Below, piece by piece: positions 1-7,117 of a stretch of 10,476 nucleotides of DNA. Source of the stretch: WJMT01 sp041686095. GTDB taxonomy: Bacteria; Acidobacteriota; Aminicenantia; Aminicenantales; Aminicenantaceae. The notes under the pieces were generated by a model. The model made no database searches. It saw only the letters and a program-made list of their open reading frames with translations, and was not told where the DNA came from. Within the stretch, counting starts at the first letter, position 1, and each line of letters begins with the position of its first letter. A program made the position numbers and the translations under genes. The stretch lies in NCBI GenBank assembly GCA_041686095.1, contig JAWLEN010000081.1, positions 1 to 10,476 on the forward strand, given 5' to 3'.

Positions 1-1649
1 TTGTCATTTTTTTTCCCCATAGCAAGACAGCCAATGAGTTTTTCCTCAACTTTAAGTGGAAGAAGATGGAAAAAGCCCAGAGAAGAAAATTCGTTTTCCT
101 TTATGAGGTGTTTTTTTTCTTCGGTAAGGGAATAAAGGGACAAAAAATCCTGTTCTTTTATCTTATTTAATAGATTGTTGCTTAAATGTATGTTTTTTTG
201 AGATGGGGAAGGGTTCCCTCTTGAATTTTGGATGTAAAAAGCATTTTTCTTTTTTTTGTTGGGAAGCAGAAGAGCGATCGAAGTGAGAGATAGGGCATTG
301 TAGATCAATTCCAGAAGAGACTCGGATAATTTTTGAAGATCTTTTTCCCGGCTCAGCTCTTGACTTATGGAAAGAAGGGTTTTTCGGTACTCATAACTTC
401 TTTTATAAATAACACGATCCAAAAGAGATTGTATTAATTTTTTTAAGGGAGTGAATAAAGTGGCACCCAAAATTATAGCTAGAATCCCCAGTATCAAAGC
501 GTTTAATTTGTTCTCAGAGAATATTTTTGTTTGAGAGCTCACTACAAAGTAGAGGATGGCTATAACCACATATGAAGAGACCAGAGTGACAGCCTTTTTT
601 AAAATGACCTCCAAGTCCATCAGCTTGTATCTTGAGATTGAATAGGCAAATGTAAGTGGGATGAGTGCCTGAAGTATGACAGTCAATTCTCCAATTTTTG
701 AAGGAACGGCTCCCAGCATAAACGGGACTGAATACAAAATCGAAAAGGGAATAATCCCTAATCCCAATCCGTAAGCGATCCATTTGAGCTGTTTTTTGAT
801 TATAAAATCAGTGTATTTATAAGAATCGTGTATGATAATCCCTAAAGCAGTCATGGTAAAGATAGTGAAGTGAAAAAGGTCCAGCTTTTCTAAAGTTTCA
901 TAATATCGGCTGATAAAGGATTCTGAAAAGTTTAAGAAATTAGGGAGATGAATGAAAACTCGGGATAGAAGAAGAACCGCTCCTGGAAGATAGAAAACAG
1001 CTCCTGTAGAAATGATCTTCCTCGAAAATTTTTTTCTTTTAGGGAAAATGAGGAAAAAGTGAAACAGCAGAGGAGGAAAAATCACGAAAGCGACTTTATC
1101 TATCCAGTAGAAGATATTATCCAGGGCATCCAGATGACCGGTAGGGGAAAAAACATAGAAGCTGTAAAAGGCAAGTGAGATAAAGAAAAAGAATATATAA
1201 GGAAGCGGGAGTCGCCCCCCTGCATTTATGAGTACAATAATACCTATGACTAGGGTGGTGAGCCCGATGAGAGCCAAATAAAAATATATCAAGCTAGTGC
1301 CTTGGGTGGTAAGATAAAAAGAAGGAAATATTTGGTCTCCCTTGTGAATGACTTCATAGATGACTTTTTGATTGAGGCTCCCTGCTTTCCAGAGCTGCTT
1401 GGATAGGTCAATAATGCTTCTTATCGGAACATCGTTTATGGAATAGAGAATGTCACCCTTGTCAATTCCCCCACCAAGATAGGCGGGGCTCCCTTCTTCC
1501 ACTTTAATAGCCTTGAGTCCTTGGGGCGTCTCTTCCCAAGTCACGCCATCTGTAGGTTCTTCCCAGATAATTTTTTTATATATATTGATACAGCCCAGCA
1601 GTAAAAGGATGAGAACCGGAGTTAATGCCAGGTATATTTTTTTATTCAT
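1..1649 (-). CDS. PDZ-multipass membrane-GAF sensor protein, probably a sensor kinase (C-terminus beyond window)
   Basis: The frame is open from ATG at 1649 to the left edge, giving 549 residues of a longer protein. Residues 5-22 are hydrophobic and end in LLLGC (C20), which looks like a lipobox but could simply be a first membrane helix. Residues about 32-115 read as a PDZ domain (EEGSPAYLGG, then GIDKGDILYSINDVPI), expected to be periplasmic. About nine membrane segments follow (roughly 119-142, 150-168, 186-203, 213-232, 259-274, 290-312, 320-337, 353-371, 382-400). A juxtamembrane helix carries DRVIYKRSYEYRKTL (411-425), typical of ComP-like and related GAF sensors. Residues about 435-545 form a GAF domain ending in LPLKVEEKLIGCLAMG. 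Family members of this build usually end in HisKA/HATPase or, less often, in a PP2C-type phosphatase; which applies here cannot be seen. Membrane signal sensing is inferred; the ligand is unknown. Confidence 0.85.
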   Translation of the reverse strand, partial: MNKKIYLALTPVLILLLLGCINIYKKIIWEEPTDGVTWEETPQGLKAIKVEEGSPAYLGGGIDKGDILYSINDVPIRSIIDLSKQLWKAGSLNQKVIYEVIHKGDQIFPSFYLTTQGTSLIYFYLALIGLTTLVIGIIVLINAGGRLPLPYIFFFFISLAFYSFYVFSPTGHLDALDNIFYWIDKVAFVIFPPLLFHFFLIFPKRKKFSRKIISTGAVFYLPGAVLLLSRVFIHLPNFLNFSESFISRYYETLEKLDLFHFTIFTMTALGIIIHDSYKYTDFIIKKQLKWIAYGLGLGIIPFSILYSVPFMLGAVPSKIGELTVILQALIPLTFAYSISRYKLMDLEVILKKAVTLVSSYVVIAILYFVVSSQTKIFSENKLNALILGILAIILGATLFTPLKKLIQSLLDRVIYKRSYEYRKTLLSISQELSREKDLQKLSESLLELIYNALSLTSIALLLPNKKKKNAFYIQNSRGNPSPSQKNIHLSNNLLNKIKEQDFLSLYSLTEEKKHLIKENEFSSLGFFHLLPLKVEEKLIGCLAMGKKND

Positions 1650-1719
1650 TGGTGATCATAAATTTTTTTTAAATTCATCTTGGGATTTAAGAAATTGAAT
1701 CATCATAATAAAAGCACTT

Positions 1720-2007
1720 TTAATGCAGAATGTGACCCTTTTCAGCTCTTATGGCCCAGCTTATAGGAGGCTGAGACAGGTATCTTCTGAGAACAGGATT
1801 TTCTTTGAGGCCCAGCGGTTCAGGATTTCTTTCAAGCAGAGTGGTCATGTAATCGGTTTCTTTATTCTGCTCTTGGACAGTTTGGTCGAAAACAGAGCCA
1901 TTTTCATAGTATTTAAATGATAAGAAAGAGAGAGGGACTTTATATAAAGCAGTAAATGAGGATAAAAGAAAAAAAAGGATGATATTCAGTAAAAACTGTT
2001 TCTTCAT
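1720..2007 (-). CDS. small membrane-anchored or secreted hypothetical protein
   Basis: This is a 95-codon frame from ATG 2007 beginning MKKQFLLNIILFFLLSSFTA, a credible signal peptide or N-terminal anchor, followed by about 70 mostly polar residues. The frame extends upstream to ATG 2061, but the 18 extra residues would put a hydrophilic/mixed segment ahead of an otherwise normal signal sequence, so the inner start is preferred. No clear Shine-Dalgarno sequence precedes 2007. It ends 70 nt before the sensor gene on the same strand and could share its transcript. I recognise no domain. Length, composition and position are compatible with a real gene, but a chance frame in AT-rich DNA cannot be excluded. 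Confidence 0.4.
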   Translation of the reverse strand: MKKQFLLNIILFFLLSSFTALYKVPLSFLSFKYYENGSVFDQTVQEQNKETDYMTTLLERNPEPLGLKENPVLRRYLSQPPISWAIRAEKGHILH

Positions 2008-2014
2008 AGTTCTA

Positions 2015-2043
2015 AAAATAAAGATTTGTGCGGTTTTTGTCAA
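2015..2043 (-). promoter_or_regulatory. candidate sigma70-type promoter for the minus-strand genes
   Basis: On the minus strand TTGACA (2043 to 2038) is followed after 17 bases by TATTTT (2020 to 2015), four of six matches to the -10 consensus. Transcription would start near 2008, directly at the proposed ATG 2007 of the small ORF, so that message would be almost leaderless, or the promoter would serve mainly the sensor gene. A second TTGACA (2051 to 2046) lies 8 bases further upstream but has no matching -10 box. This is a consensus match only, in AT-rich DNA. Confidence 0.3.
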
Positions 2044-2133
2044 TATGTCAAAAAAGGGCAAAGTCTTTATTTTAAAGATTATTCAAAGTATGCTGCTGTT
2101 AAACTATAAGCTTTACTCAAAGATTCCCTTCAA

Positions 2134-2162
2134 TTGACAAAAATCAGGAGATTATTTAATAT
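2134..2162 (+). promoter_or_regulatory. probable sigma70-type promoter of the secretion operon
   Basis: A perfect TTGACA (2134-2139) is followed by a 17-base spacer and TAATAT (2157-2162), four of six matches to the -10 consensus. Transcription would start near 2169, leaving a leader of about 25 bases before the gspF ATG at 2196. The box sits in the divergent intergenic region directly ahead of the first gene of the operon, which is the expected place. AATTGACAA (2132-2140) and AATTGTCAA (2169-2177) flank the core promoter as near-identical, also inverted, 7-9-base elements and could be regulator half-sites. That last point is inference. Confidence 0.5.
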
Positions 2163-2195
2163 GATAATAATTGTCAACAGGTTTGATGACTTTAG

Positions 2196-3404
2196 ATGCC
2201 TTATTATAGCTGCAAATTAGCCACTGAAAGCGGGGAAGTCCTTTCAAAAAGCTTTCTTGCTCCCACATCTGAGGCCTGCCGAAATTATTTCAGGGAAAAG
2301 GGTTTCTGTATCCTCTCCATAAAACGAGACTGGAAGAAAATAAGGATTACTTTGTTTCCCCATGAAAGAAAAATTAAAGCCAGAGACTTTATTATGTTTA
2401 ACCAAGAGTTGGTCGCCCTTCTCAGGGCAGGCTACCCTGTTTTAAAGTGTATTGAAATCATCATCGGTCGAATTAAAGACATCAGGTTGAAAGAAGTTCT
2501 CATGACGGTTGAAGATAAAGTGAGGAGCGGGAGTTCTCTTTCAGAAGCATTCTCAGAACACAGTCATATCTTTTCCACAGTTTATATTGCTTCGATTATG
2601 GCAGGAGAGAAAGGAGGGAATTTACCTGAAACCATTGGTCGTTATATTGATTACAACAAGGTCATTTCTCAAGCAAGGGAGAGGGTCAAAACAGCGCTGA
2701 TGTATCCTACTTTGCTGATCATTTTTTCTTTTGTCCTTATTTTGGTGCTTGTAAATTTTATAATACCCCGATTTTCTGATTTTTATTCCGGTTTTGGGGC
2801 TGAGCTTCCATTTATCACTCAAGCGTTACTGTCTGTTTCCATGACTATGAAAAGATTTTTTCCCTTGATTTTAATTTTAGTTTTAATGATGATTATTGGC
2901 TATTTTCAGATGAAGAAAAAGGAAAGGCCTCTTATATGGATTGATAAATTAAAACTGAAATTACCTTATGGGGGAATTATCATGAGGGAATCTTCAATAT
3001 CTCTTTTCTGCCGCACTTTAGGATTGCTCTTGAGCGGAGGAATTTCTTTATTGTCCTCTGTTGATATTGCTCGGCAGTCAGTTCCCAATAGGTTTATTCT
3101 ACACCAGATGAGACATCTTCAAGACCACATAAAAAATGGAGAAAATGTTTCCACTGCTCTTGAAAAAACAGAATGCTTTTCTTCCTTAGCTTTAGATATG
3201 ATAAGAGTGGGCGAAACTTCTGCCAATTTAGAGGGTATGCTGTTTGATATAGCTGATGTCTATAATCAGAAAGTGCAAGACAAGATAGATAGATTTGTTT
3301 CTTTAATTGAACCTATTATAATAGTATTGATGGGTTTAGTTGTGGCAGGTATGCTTTTATCAGTTTATTTGCCGATTTTTAATATTATTAGAGTTACTGG
3401 ATAA
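2196..3404 (+). CDS. gspF: type II secretion / type IV pilus inner-membrane platform protein GspF (PilC)
   Basis: The 402-residue protein has the usual length and layout of the GspF/PilC family, the polytopic platform that couples the cytoplasmic ATPase to assembly of the (pseudo)pilus. The N-terminus (MPYYSCKLATESGEVLSKSF) matches the family's opening. Two repeated T2SSF domains follow at about 64-187 and 267-390, with the paired motifs AGEKGGNLPETIGRY (136-150) and RVGETSANLEGML (337-349). Membrane helices lie at about 171-191, 221-237 and 372-396. The start is fixed because an in-frame TAG (2193-2195) directly precedes the ATG. The ribosome-binding site is poor. It opens the operon, and its stop codon overlaps the gspE start by one base (TAATG), which suggests translational coupling. 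Confidence 0.95.
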   Translation: MPYYSCKLATESGEVLSKSFLAPTSEACRNYFREKGFCILSIKRDWKKIRITLFPHERKIKARDFIMFNQELVALLRAGYPVLKCIEIIIGRIKDIRLKEVLMTVEDKVRSGSSLSEAFSEHSHIFSTVYIASIMAGEKGGNLPETIGRYIDYNKVISQARERVKTALMYPTLLIIFSFVLILVLVNFIIPRFSDFYSGFGAELPFITQALLSVSMTMKRFFPLILILVLMMIIGYFQMKKKERPLIWIDKLKLKLPYGGIIMRESSISLFCRTLGLLLSGGISLLSSVDIARQSVPNRFILHQMRHLQDHIKNGENVSTALEKTECFSSLALDMIRVGETSANLEGMLFDIADVYNQKVQDKIDRFVSLIEPIIIVLMGLVVAGMLLSVYLPIFNIIRVTG

Positions 3405-5023
3405 TGAAAAAAAACGAACAAAAAAAGAGCAAACAGTCACTCAGAGAAGAGGAGACAAAAGCAAAGAAACTAGCTGAAAAATACAAGGTTCCTTATATTG
3501 ATCTTTCTGATGTTACTTTCAATAGGAATTTAGTTCAATCTTTTCCTGTAGATTTTCTGTATAGATCTAAATTTATTCCTTTAGAGGAAACTGGAAATAT
3601 TGTTAAAATTGCTGTGAGTGATCCATCAGATATATCCATTATAGATTCTATTGAGTCATTTCTGGGAAAAAAAGTTAAAGGATATGTTGCCTCAGAGAGA
3701 GGGATACTTGAAGCCCTGCGTAAAAGCGAGGCTGCTTTACAGGTTCTTAAAGATGCCACAGAAGATTATGTGGTTCAGATAATCGATAAAGATGAACAGG
3801 CAGATGAAGACACCATTTCGGCAGAAAAACTGGCAGACCAGGATGGTTCTATCATAAAATTGGTGAATTCAATCATTTTCACCGCAGTTCAAAGAAGGGC
3901 CAGTGATGTTCATATTGAATCAAAAGAAGATGATTTAATCATTAAGTACCGGATCGACGGAGTTCTCAGCGAGGCTGTAGAACGTATTGATAAGAGATTC
4001 CAATCACCTATTATATCTCGTATTAAAGTGATGTCAGATTTAGATATAGCAGAACGACGGGTTCCTCAGGATGGAAAATTCAGACTAAAAGTAAAGGACA
4101 AGAGTGTTGATTTTCGGGTGTCTATTATGCCCAGTATCTACGGAGAAGATGCTGTCATACGAATCCTTGATAAAGAGATGATAACCGAGGCCATTTCTGA
4201 ATTAAGGCTGGATATGCTGGGATTTTCAGATTCGGTTATCAGTACTTTGAGACGGTATATCACAAAACCTTATGGGATGCTGTTGGTCACAGGTCCCACT
4301 GGAAGCGGTAAAACCACGACTCTTTATGCGGCTTTGACAGAAATAAAATCTCCTGAAGACAAAATAGTTACCATTGAAGATCCTGTGGAATATCAAATAG
4401 ATGGAATCACTCAGATCCCGGTTAATGAAAAAAAGGGTTTGACTTTTGCTCGGGGACTTCGTTCTATTTTAAGACATGATCCGGATAAAATCATGGTGGG
4501 TGAAATCCGCGACCCTGAAACCGCACAAATAGCCATCCAGTCCGCACTGACCGGTCATTTAGTTTTCACAACAGTCCATGCCAATAATGTTTTTGATGTG
4601 ATTGGCCGCTTTCTGCATATGAAAGTGGATCCTTACAGCTTTATCTCTGCTCTGAACGGCGTGCTCGCTCAGCGTCTAGTAAGGGTTCTGTGTACGAAAT
4701 GCAGACAAAAAGAATATCTCAGTGAACAGCAGTTAATTGAATCAGGAATAGATCCGGAAAAATATAAAAATCATGTTTTTTATGAGGCAACAGGTTGCGA
4801 AGAATGTCATTACACTGGCTATAAAGGCCGAACCGCTATCGCTGAATTTCTGGAGTTGTCTGATGAAATAAGAGAGATGATTCTGGATAAAAAACCTTTA
4901 TCAGAAGTTAGGAAAAGGGCAAAAGAGGAAGGAATGATCTTTTTAAGGAAAGCAGGTATGGATAAGGTTCTTAAAGGGATAACAAGTTTAAGAGAACTGA
5001 ATAAAGTTACTTTTGTGGAGTGA
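3404..5023 (+). CDS. gspE: type II secretion / type IV pilus assembly ATPase GspE (PilB)
   Basis: This 539-residue cytoplasmic hexameric ATPase is expected to power (pseudo)pilus extension through GspF. Residues about 23-108 form the T2SSE N-domain (YKVPYIDLSDV, later VKIAVSDPSD). ASDVHIE (166-172) and YRIDGVL (182-188) open the ATPase core. Walker A is GPTGSGKTT (297-305), the Asp box EDPVEYQ (325-331), Walker B IMVGEIRDPE (363-372), and the His box TGHLVFTTVHAN carries H385 and H392. Two CxxC pairs (C430/C433 and C465/C468) form the zinc-binding tetracysteine site found in GspE and PilB but not in PilT retraction ATPases. The protein starts directly in the second half of the N-domain and lacks the RLGxxL helical repeat of c-di-GMP-binding MshEN domains. 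All catalytic motifs look intact. Confidence 0.96.
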   Translation: MKKNEQKKSKQSLREEETKAKKLAEKYKVPYIDLSDVTFNRNLVQSFPVDFLYRSKFIPLEETGNIVKIAVSDPSDISIIDSIESFLGKKVKGYVASERGILEALRKSEAALQVLKDATEDYVVQIIDKDEQADEDTISAEKLADQDGSIIKLVNSIIFTAVQRRASDVHIESKEDDLIIKYRIDGVLSEAVERIDKRFQSPIISRIKVMSDLDIAERRVPQDGKFRLKVKDKSVDFRVSIMPSIYGEDAVIRILDKEMITEAISELRLDMLGFSDSVISTLRRYITKPYGMLLVTGPTGSGKTTTLYAALTEIKSPEDKIVTIEDPVEYQIDGITQIPVNEKKGLTFARGLRSILRHDPDKIMVGEIRDPETAQIAIQSALTGHLVFTTVHANNVFDVIGRFLHMKVDPYSFISALNGVLAQRLVRVLCTKCRQKEYLSEQQLIESGIDPEKYKNHVFYEATGCEECHYTGYKGRTAIAEFLELSDEIREMILDKKPLSEVRKRAKEEGMIFLRKAGMDKVLKGITSLRELNKVTFVE

Positions 5024-5046
5024 ATAATCCAGATTATAGGAATGAA

Positions 5047-5052
5047 TATAAT
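5047..5052 (+). promoter_or_regulatory. possible internal -10 box ahead of the pilM-like gene
   Basis: A perfect TATAAT lies in the 51-base gap between gspE and the pilM-like gene, the only real gap between genes from gspF to gspD. No acceptable -35 box is found 16-18 bases upstream, and the extended -10 TG is displaced by one base. A secondary promoter for the pilMNOP-gspD half of the operon is possible, but a chance match in AT-rich DNA is just as likely. Confidence 0.2.
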
Positions 5053-5074
5053 TTGTTAGGATATCAAATTTACT

Positions 5075-6010
5075 ATGAATCAGTTTTGGGATAAAATCAC
5101 TAAATTCTTTTCTGATCCACCCCAAGTTTCCACCGGTTTTTATATTTCGCCTCATTATTTTTGTGGAGTAACTCTTTCAGCCAAAGAAAAAAGAATCGAT
5201 GATTATTATATACAGAATCTTCCTCAGGATGTTGTTCGTCCCTCTCTAAATGAAAAAAATATTATTGAATCAGAGGTTTTGAAACAGAAATTTTCAAAAG
5301 CATTAAAGAAAGTGAAGGTAAGAAACAAGAATGTTGTGTTTATTTTTCCGGAATTGTCTCAAAAAGCTTTTACTTTTTCATTTGATTCTCTTCCAGGTTC
5401 TCCTCGGGAAAGAGAACAGATCATTCGCTTCAGAATAAGAAAGAAGATGCCTTTTTTGCCGGAAGATGCACGAATTTCATATGACCTTATTTCAAAAAAT
5501 TCAGGAATAAGAGCTGTGGTCATTTTGACAAGAGATTATATAGTTAAGGAATACCAAGAATTTTTGGATCAGTTTGGTTTGAAAGTGAGAATATTTATCC
5601 CCCCATCCGTAGGATTGATAAATTTACTTAAGTTTGAATCAGATAAAAATTATTTTCTGTTGAATGTTGAACAGGATGGTTTTTCTTTATCAGTGCTTAT
5701 AAAGTCTGAATTCATTCTTTATAGGCAGAAAAGATTTAATCTTGAGATGGAAGAACTTAGAAACGCAAAGGACAAAATAGAAGATGTTTTTCATGAAGTT
5801 GAAAACACACTGAATTTTATTGAAGGAAGCGAAGGGAAAAAGGATTTGCATTTTCTGATTAGATGCGGAATTAATTGTTCTGATAAGCTATTGGAGGAAA
5901 CCTGTAATAAATTCAGTTTTTCTTTTGATAGAATCGGATCAGTTTTAAATGTTGATTTTAACCTAAAGGAGGTGGAGAGACTGTCTCCTATTTTGGGTGT
6001 GCTGCTATGA
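5075..6010 (+). CDS. pilM: PilM/GspL-like cytoplasmic assembly protein, divergent
   Basis: This 311-residue protein sits in the PilM position, directly before PilN- and PilO-like genes. PilM (fused to a membrane helix as GspL in T2SS) is an actin-fold cytoplasmic protein that binds the PilN tail and links ATPase and platform to the periplasmic ring. Recognisable family features are SFDSLPGSPREREQIIRFRI (102-121) and KKMPFLPEDARISYDLI (123-139), matching the PilM pattern of a buried strand, a helix and a 'P-hydrophobic-P-x-E' turn, and a second actin-like strand pair at about 193-221 (YFLLNVEQDGFSLSVLI, then ILYRQKRF). The usual N-terminal nucleotide loop (GIDIGSSSIK-like) reads GFYISPHYFCGVTLS (21-35), so ATP binding is doubtful. 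No membrane helix is seen. TAGGA (5057-5061) is the nearest ribosome-binding site, 13 bases from the ATG. The stop overlaps the next start as ATGA. Confidence 0.75.
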   Translation: MNQFWDKITKFFSDPPQVSTGFYISPHYFCGVTLSAKEKRIDDYYIQNLPQDVVRPSLNEKNIIESEVLKQKFSKALKKVKVRNKNVVFIFPELSQKAFTFSFDSLPGSPREREQIIRFRIRKKMPFLPEDARISYDLISKNSGIRAVVILTRDYIVKEYQEFLDQFGLKVRIFIPPSVGLINLLKFESDKNYFLLNVEQDGFSLSVLIKSEFILYRQKRFNLEMEELRNAKDKIEDVFHEVENTLNFIEGSEGKKDLHFLIRCGINCSDKLLEETCNKFSFSFDRIGSVLNVDFNLKEVERLSPILGVLL

Positions 6011-6573
6011 AAAAGATGAAACCATTGAATTTGAATCTCGCTGAAAATCCGTTAAGGAATAAAAGACTGTTTCACACAATTTTTTTCTTCTTATGCGGAT
6101 TGTCTGTGGTGCTGCTTGTTATTAGTCTAGTCACTTTTTATCAATACAGGACAAAAAATCAAAACATAAAAAAAGCAATTGTTAAGATTGAAGATAGAAT
6201 CAATCATACCCAAAGGGAGGGAAAAAGATACTTTGCCCAAATTGATACCTTGTCTAATGAAAATCTTGCTCAGGTAAATTTTATCAATCATCTTATCTCT
6301 CAAAAAAGTTTTTCATGGACCGGACTGTTTACAGCCTTAGAAAAATCTCTTCCTGACAAGTGCTATATTGTTTCCATATCTCCCATGCAAAAGGAAGATA
6401 CTCCCACAGAAATCAAACTTGAAATCGCTTCAGCAGGATTGGATCCTTTCTTTAAATTTATTAACAATTTGTACTCCATGGATTTTAACAATTTCAGGCT
6501 TATAAGAGAAGGAAGGGACGAGACAGGACATCTTATTTCGGAAATATCCTTGAGTTATGATGAGAATTATTAA
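6007..6573 (+). CDS. pilN: PilN-like inner-membrane alignment-complex protein
   Basis: The 188-residue bitopic protein has PilN layout. A short cytoplasmic tail carries MKPLNLNLAENPLRNKR (4-20), corresponding to the conserved INLLP-type segment that PilM grips. One membrane helix (about 21-44), a coiled coil (about 50-95) and a periplasmic ferredoxin-like domain (about 100-188) follow, with SWTGLFTALEKSLPDKCYI (103-121) as the typical PilN signature. It should pair with the PilO-like product encoded next. The ATG overlaps the pilM stop (ATGA, 6007-6010). A strong Shine-Dalgarno-like AAAGGAGGT (5965-5973) lies 33 bases upstream, followed by a small hairpin (5974-5988). Its distance makes coupling to pilM translation the more likely means of initiation. 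Confidence 0.85.
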   Translation: MKKMKPLNLNLAENPLRNKRLFHTIFFFLCGLSVVLLVISLVTFYQYRTKNQNIKKAIVKIEDRINHTQREGKRYFAQIDTLSNENLAQVNFINHLISQKSFSWTGLFTALEKSLPDKCYIVSISPMQKEDTPTEIKLEIASAGLDPFFKFINNLYSMDFNNFRLIREGRDETGHLISEISLSYDENY

Positions 6574-7117
6574 TCTTTTGAATTTAAAAGAACGCCGACT
6601 GCTCGTATATGCAGGTTTGTTTTTGTTGGTTGTAATTTTGTTTCATTTTTTTATTGTCCGAGGTCAGATAAATGCCCATTTGCGCTCTGAGGAGATCCTT
6701 GCTTCTAAAAAAGAAGAACTCATGAGGGTCAAAGAATCCCTTGCTGAAAAAAAGAAAGAATTAGTGAGATGGAAGGAAGCAGAGCAGGATATTGATTATG
6801 TAGGTGAAAAATATTTTTATCATGGGGAAAGAAGTATACACCATATTAGACAGACAATTAATGAGCTCTTAAGAAATACGGGAGTGAAAACATCTAATAT
6901 AAAGTATGATTATCCAGGGCATGAAGATGAAAAATTTAAGAAGATATCCATGTCCTTTGATATCGCTGGAACATATGCCTTGATAAAGAAATTTTTATTT
7001 GAAATAGAAAACCTGGAAAAATTCTTGTATGTGGAAAAAATTACTTTTAAGGATATTGAAAGAGAGAGAGGAAGAGTCCAACTTGGACTTTCCCTTGCAG
7101 TTTATTATGAAACATAA
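6557..7117 (+). CDS. pilO: PilO/GspM-like inner-membrane alignment-complex protein
   Basis: The 186-residue bitopic protein has the PilO/GspM arrangement: a short cytoplasmic tail, a membrane helix at about 15-34 (LLVYAGLFLLVVILFHFFIV), a charged coiled coil at about 38-75, and a ferredoxin-like periplasmic domain (about 90-186) containing TYALIKKFLFEIENLEKFLY (139-158), a pattern shared by PilO proteins. It is predicted to dimerise with the PilN-like protein and to bind the PilP-like protein. Two adjacent ATG codons (6557 and 6560) could start it; the gene overlaps pilN by 17 bases and has no clear ribosome-binding site, consistent with coupled translation. Sequence is poorly conserved in this family, so the call rests on architecture and position together. 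Confidence 0.85.
   Translation: MMRIINLLNLKERRLLVYAGLFLLVVILFHFFIVRGQINAHLRSEEILASKKEELMRVKESLAEKKKELVRWKEAEQDIDYVGEKYFYHGERSIHHIRQTINELLRNTGVKTSNIKYDYPGHEDEKFKKISMSFDIAGTYALIKKFLFEIENLEKFLYVEKITFKDIERERGRVQLGLSLAVYYET

Noticed and set aside
514..783. 89-codon minus-strand frame.
   Set aside because: It lies entirely inside the continuous PDZ/GAF sensor frame in a different register; no domain is seen and the sensor frame has clear domain content.
1723..1920. 65-codon plus-strand frame in the gap region.
   Set aside because: It is antisense to the signal-peptide ORF at 1720-2007, has no ribosome-binding site and no recognisable protein features.
2161..2220. Possible 19-codon leader peptide starting at ATG 2161 behind AGGAG (2147-2151) and overlapping the gspF start.
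   Set aside because: The best promoter places the transcription start near 2169, downstream of this ATG, and the encoded peptide has no regulatory codon run. A different, upstream promoter would be needed.
5965..5988. Perfect Shine-Dalgarno-like AAAGGAGGT plus a GGAGA/TCTCC hairpin as a dedicated start signal for pilN.
   Set aside because: It lies 33 bases before the start (about 18 even if the hairpin folds out) and encodes ordinary codons of the pilM-like gene; coupling through the ATGA overlap is simpler.
7029..7106. Upstream extension of the PilP-like protein to ATG 7029.
   Set aside because: It would add 26 charged residues ahead of the membrane anchor and an 89-base overlap with pilO; the ATG at 7107 gives normal topology and a short overlap.
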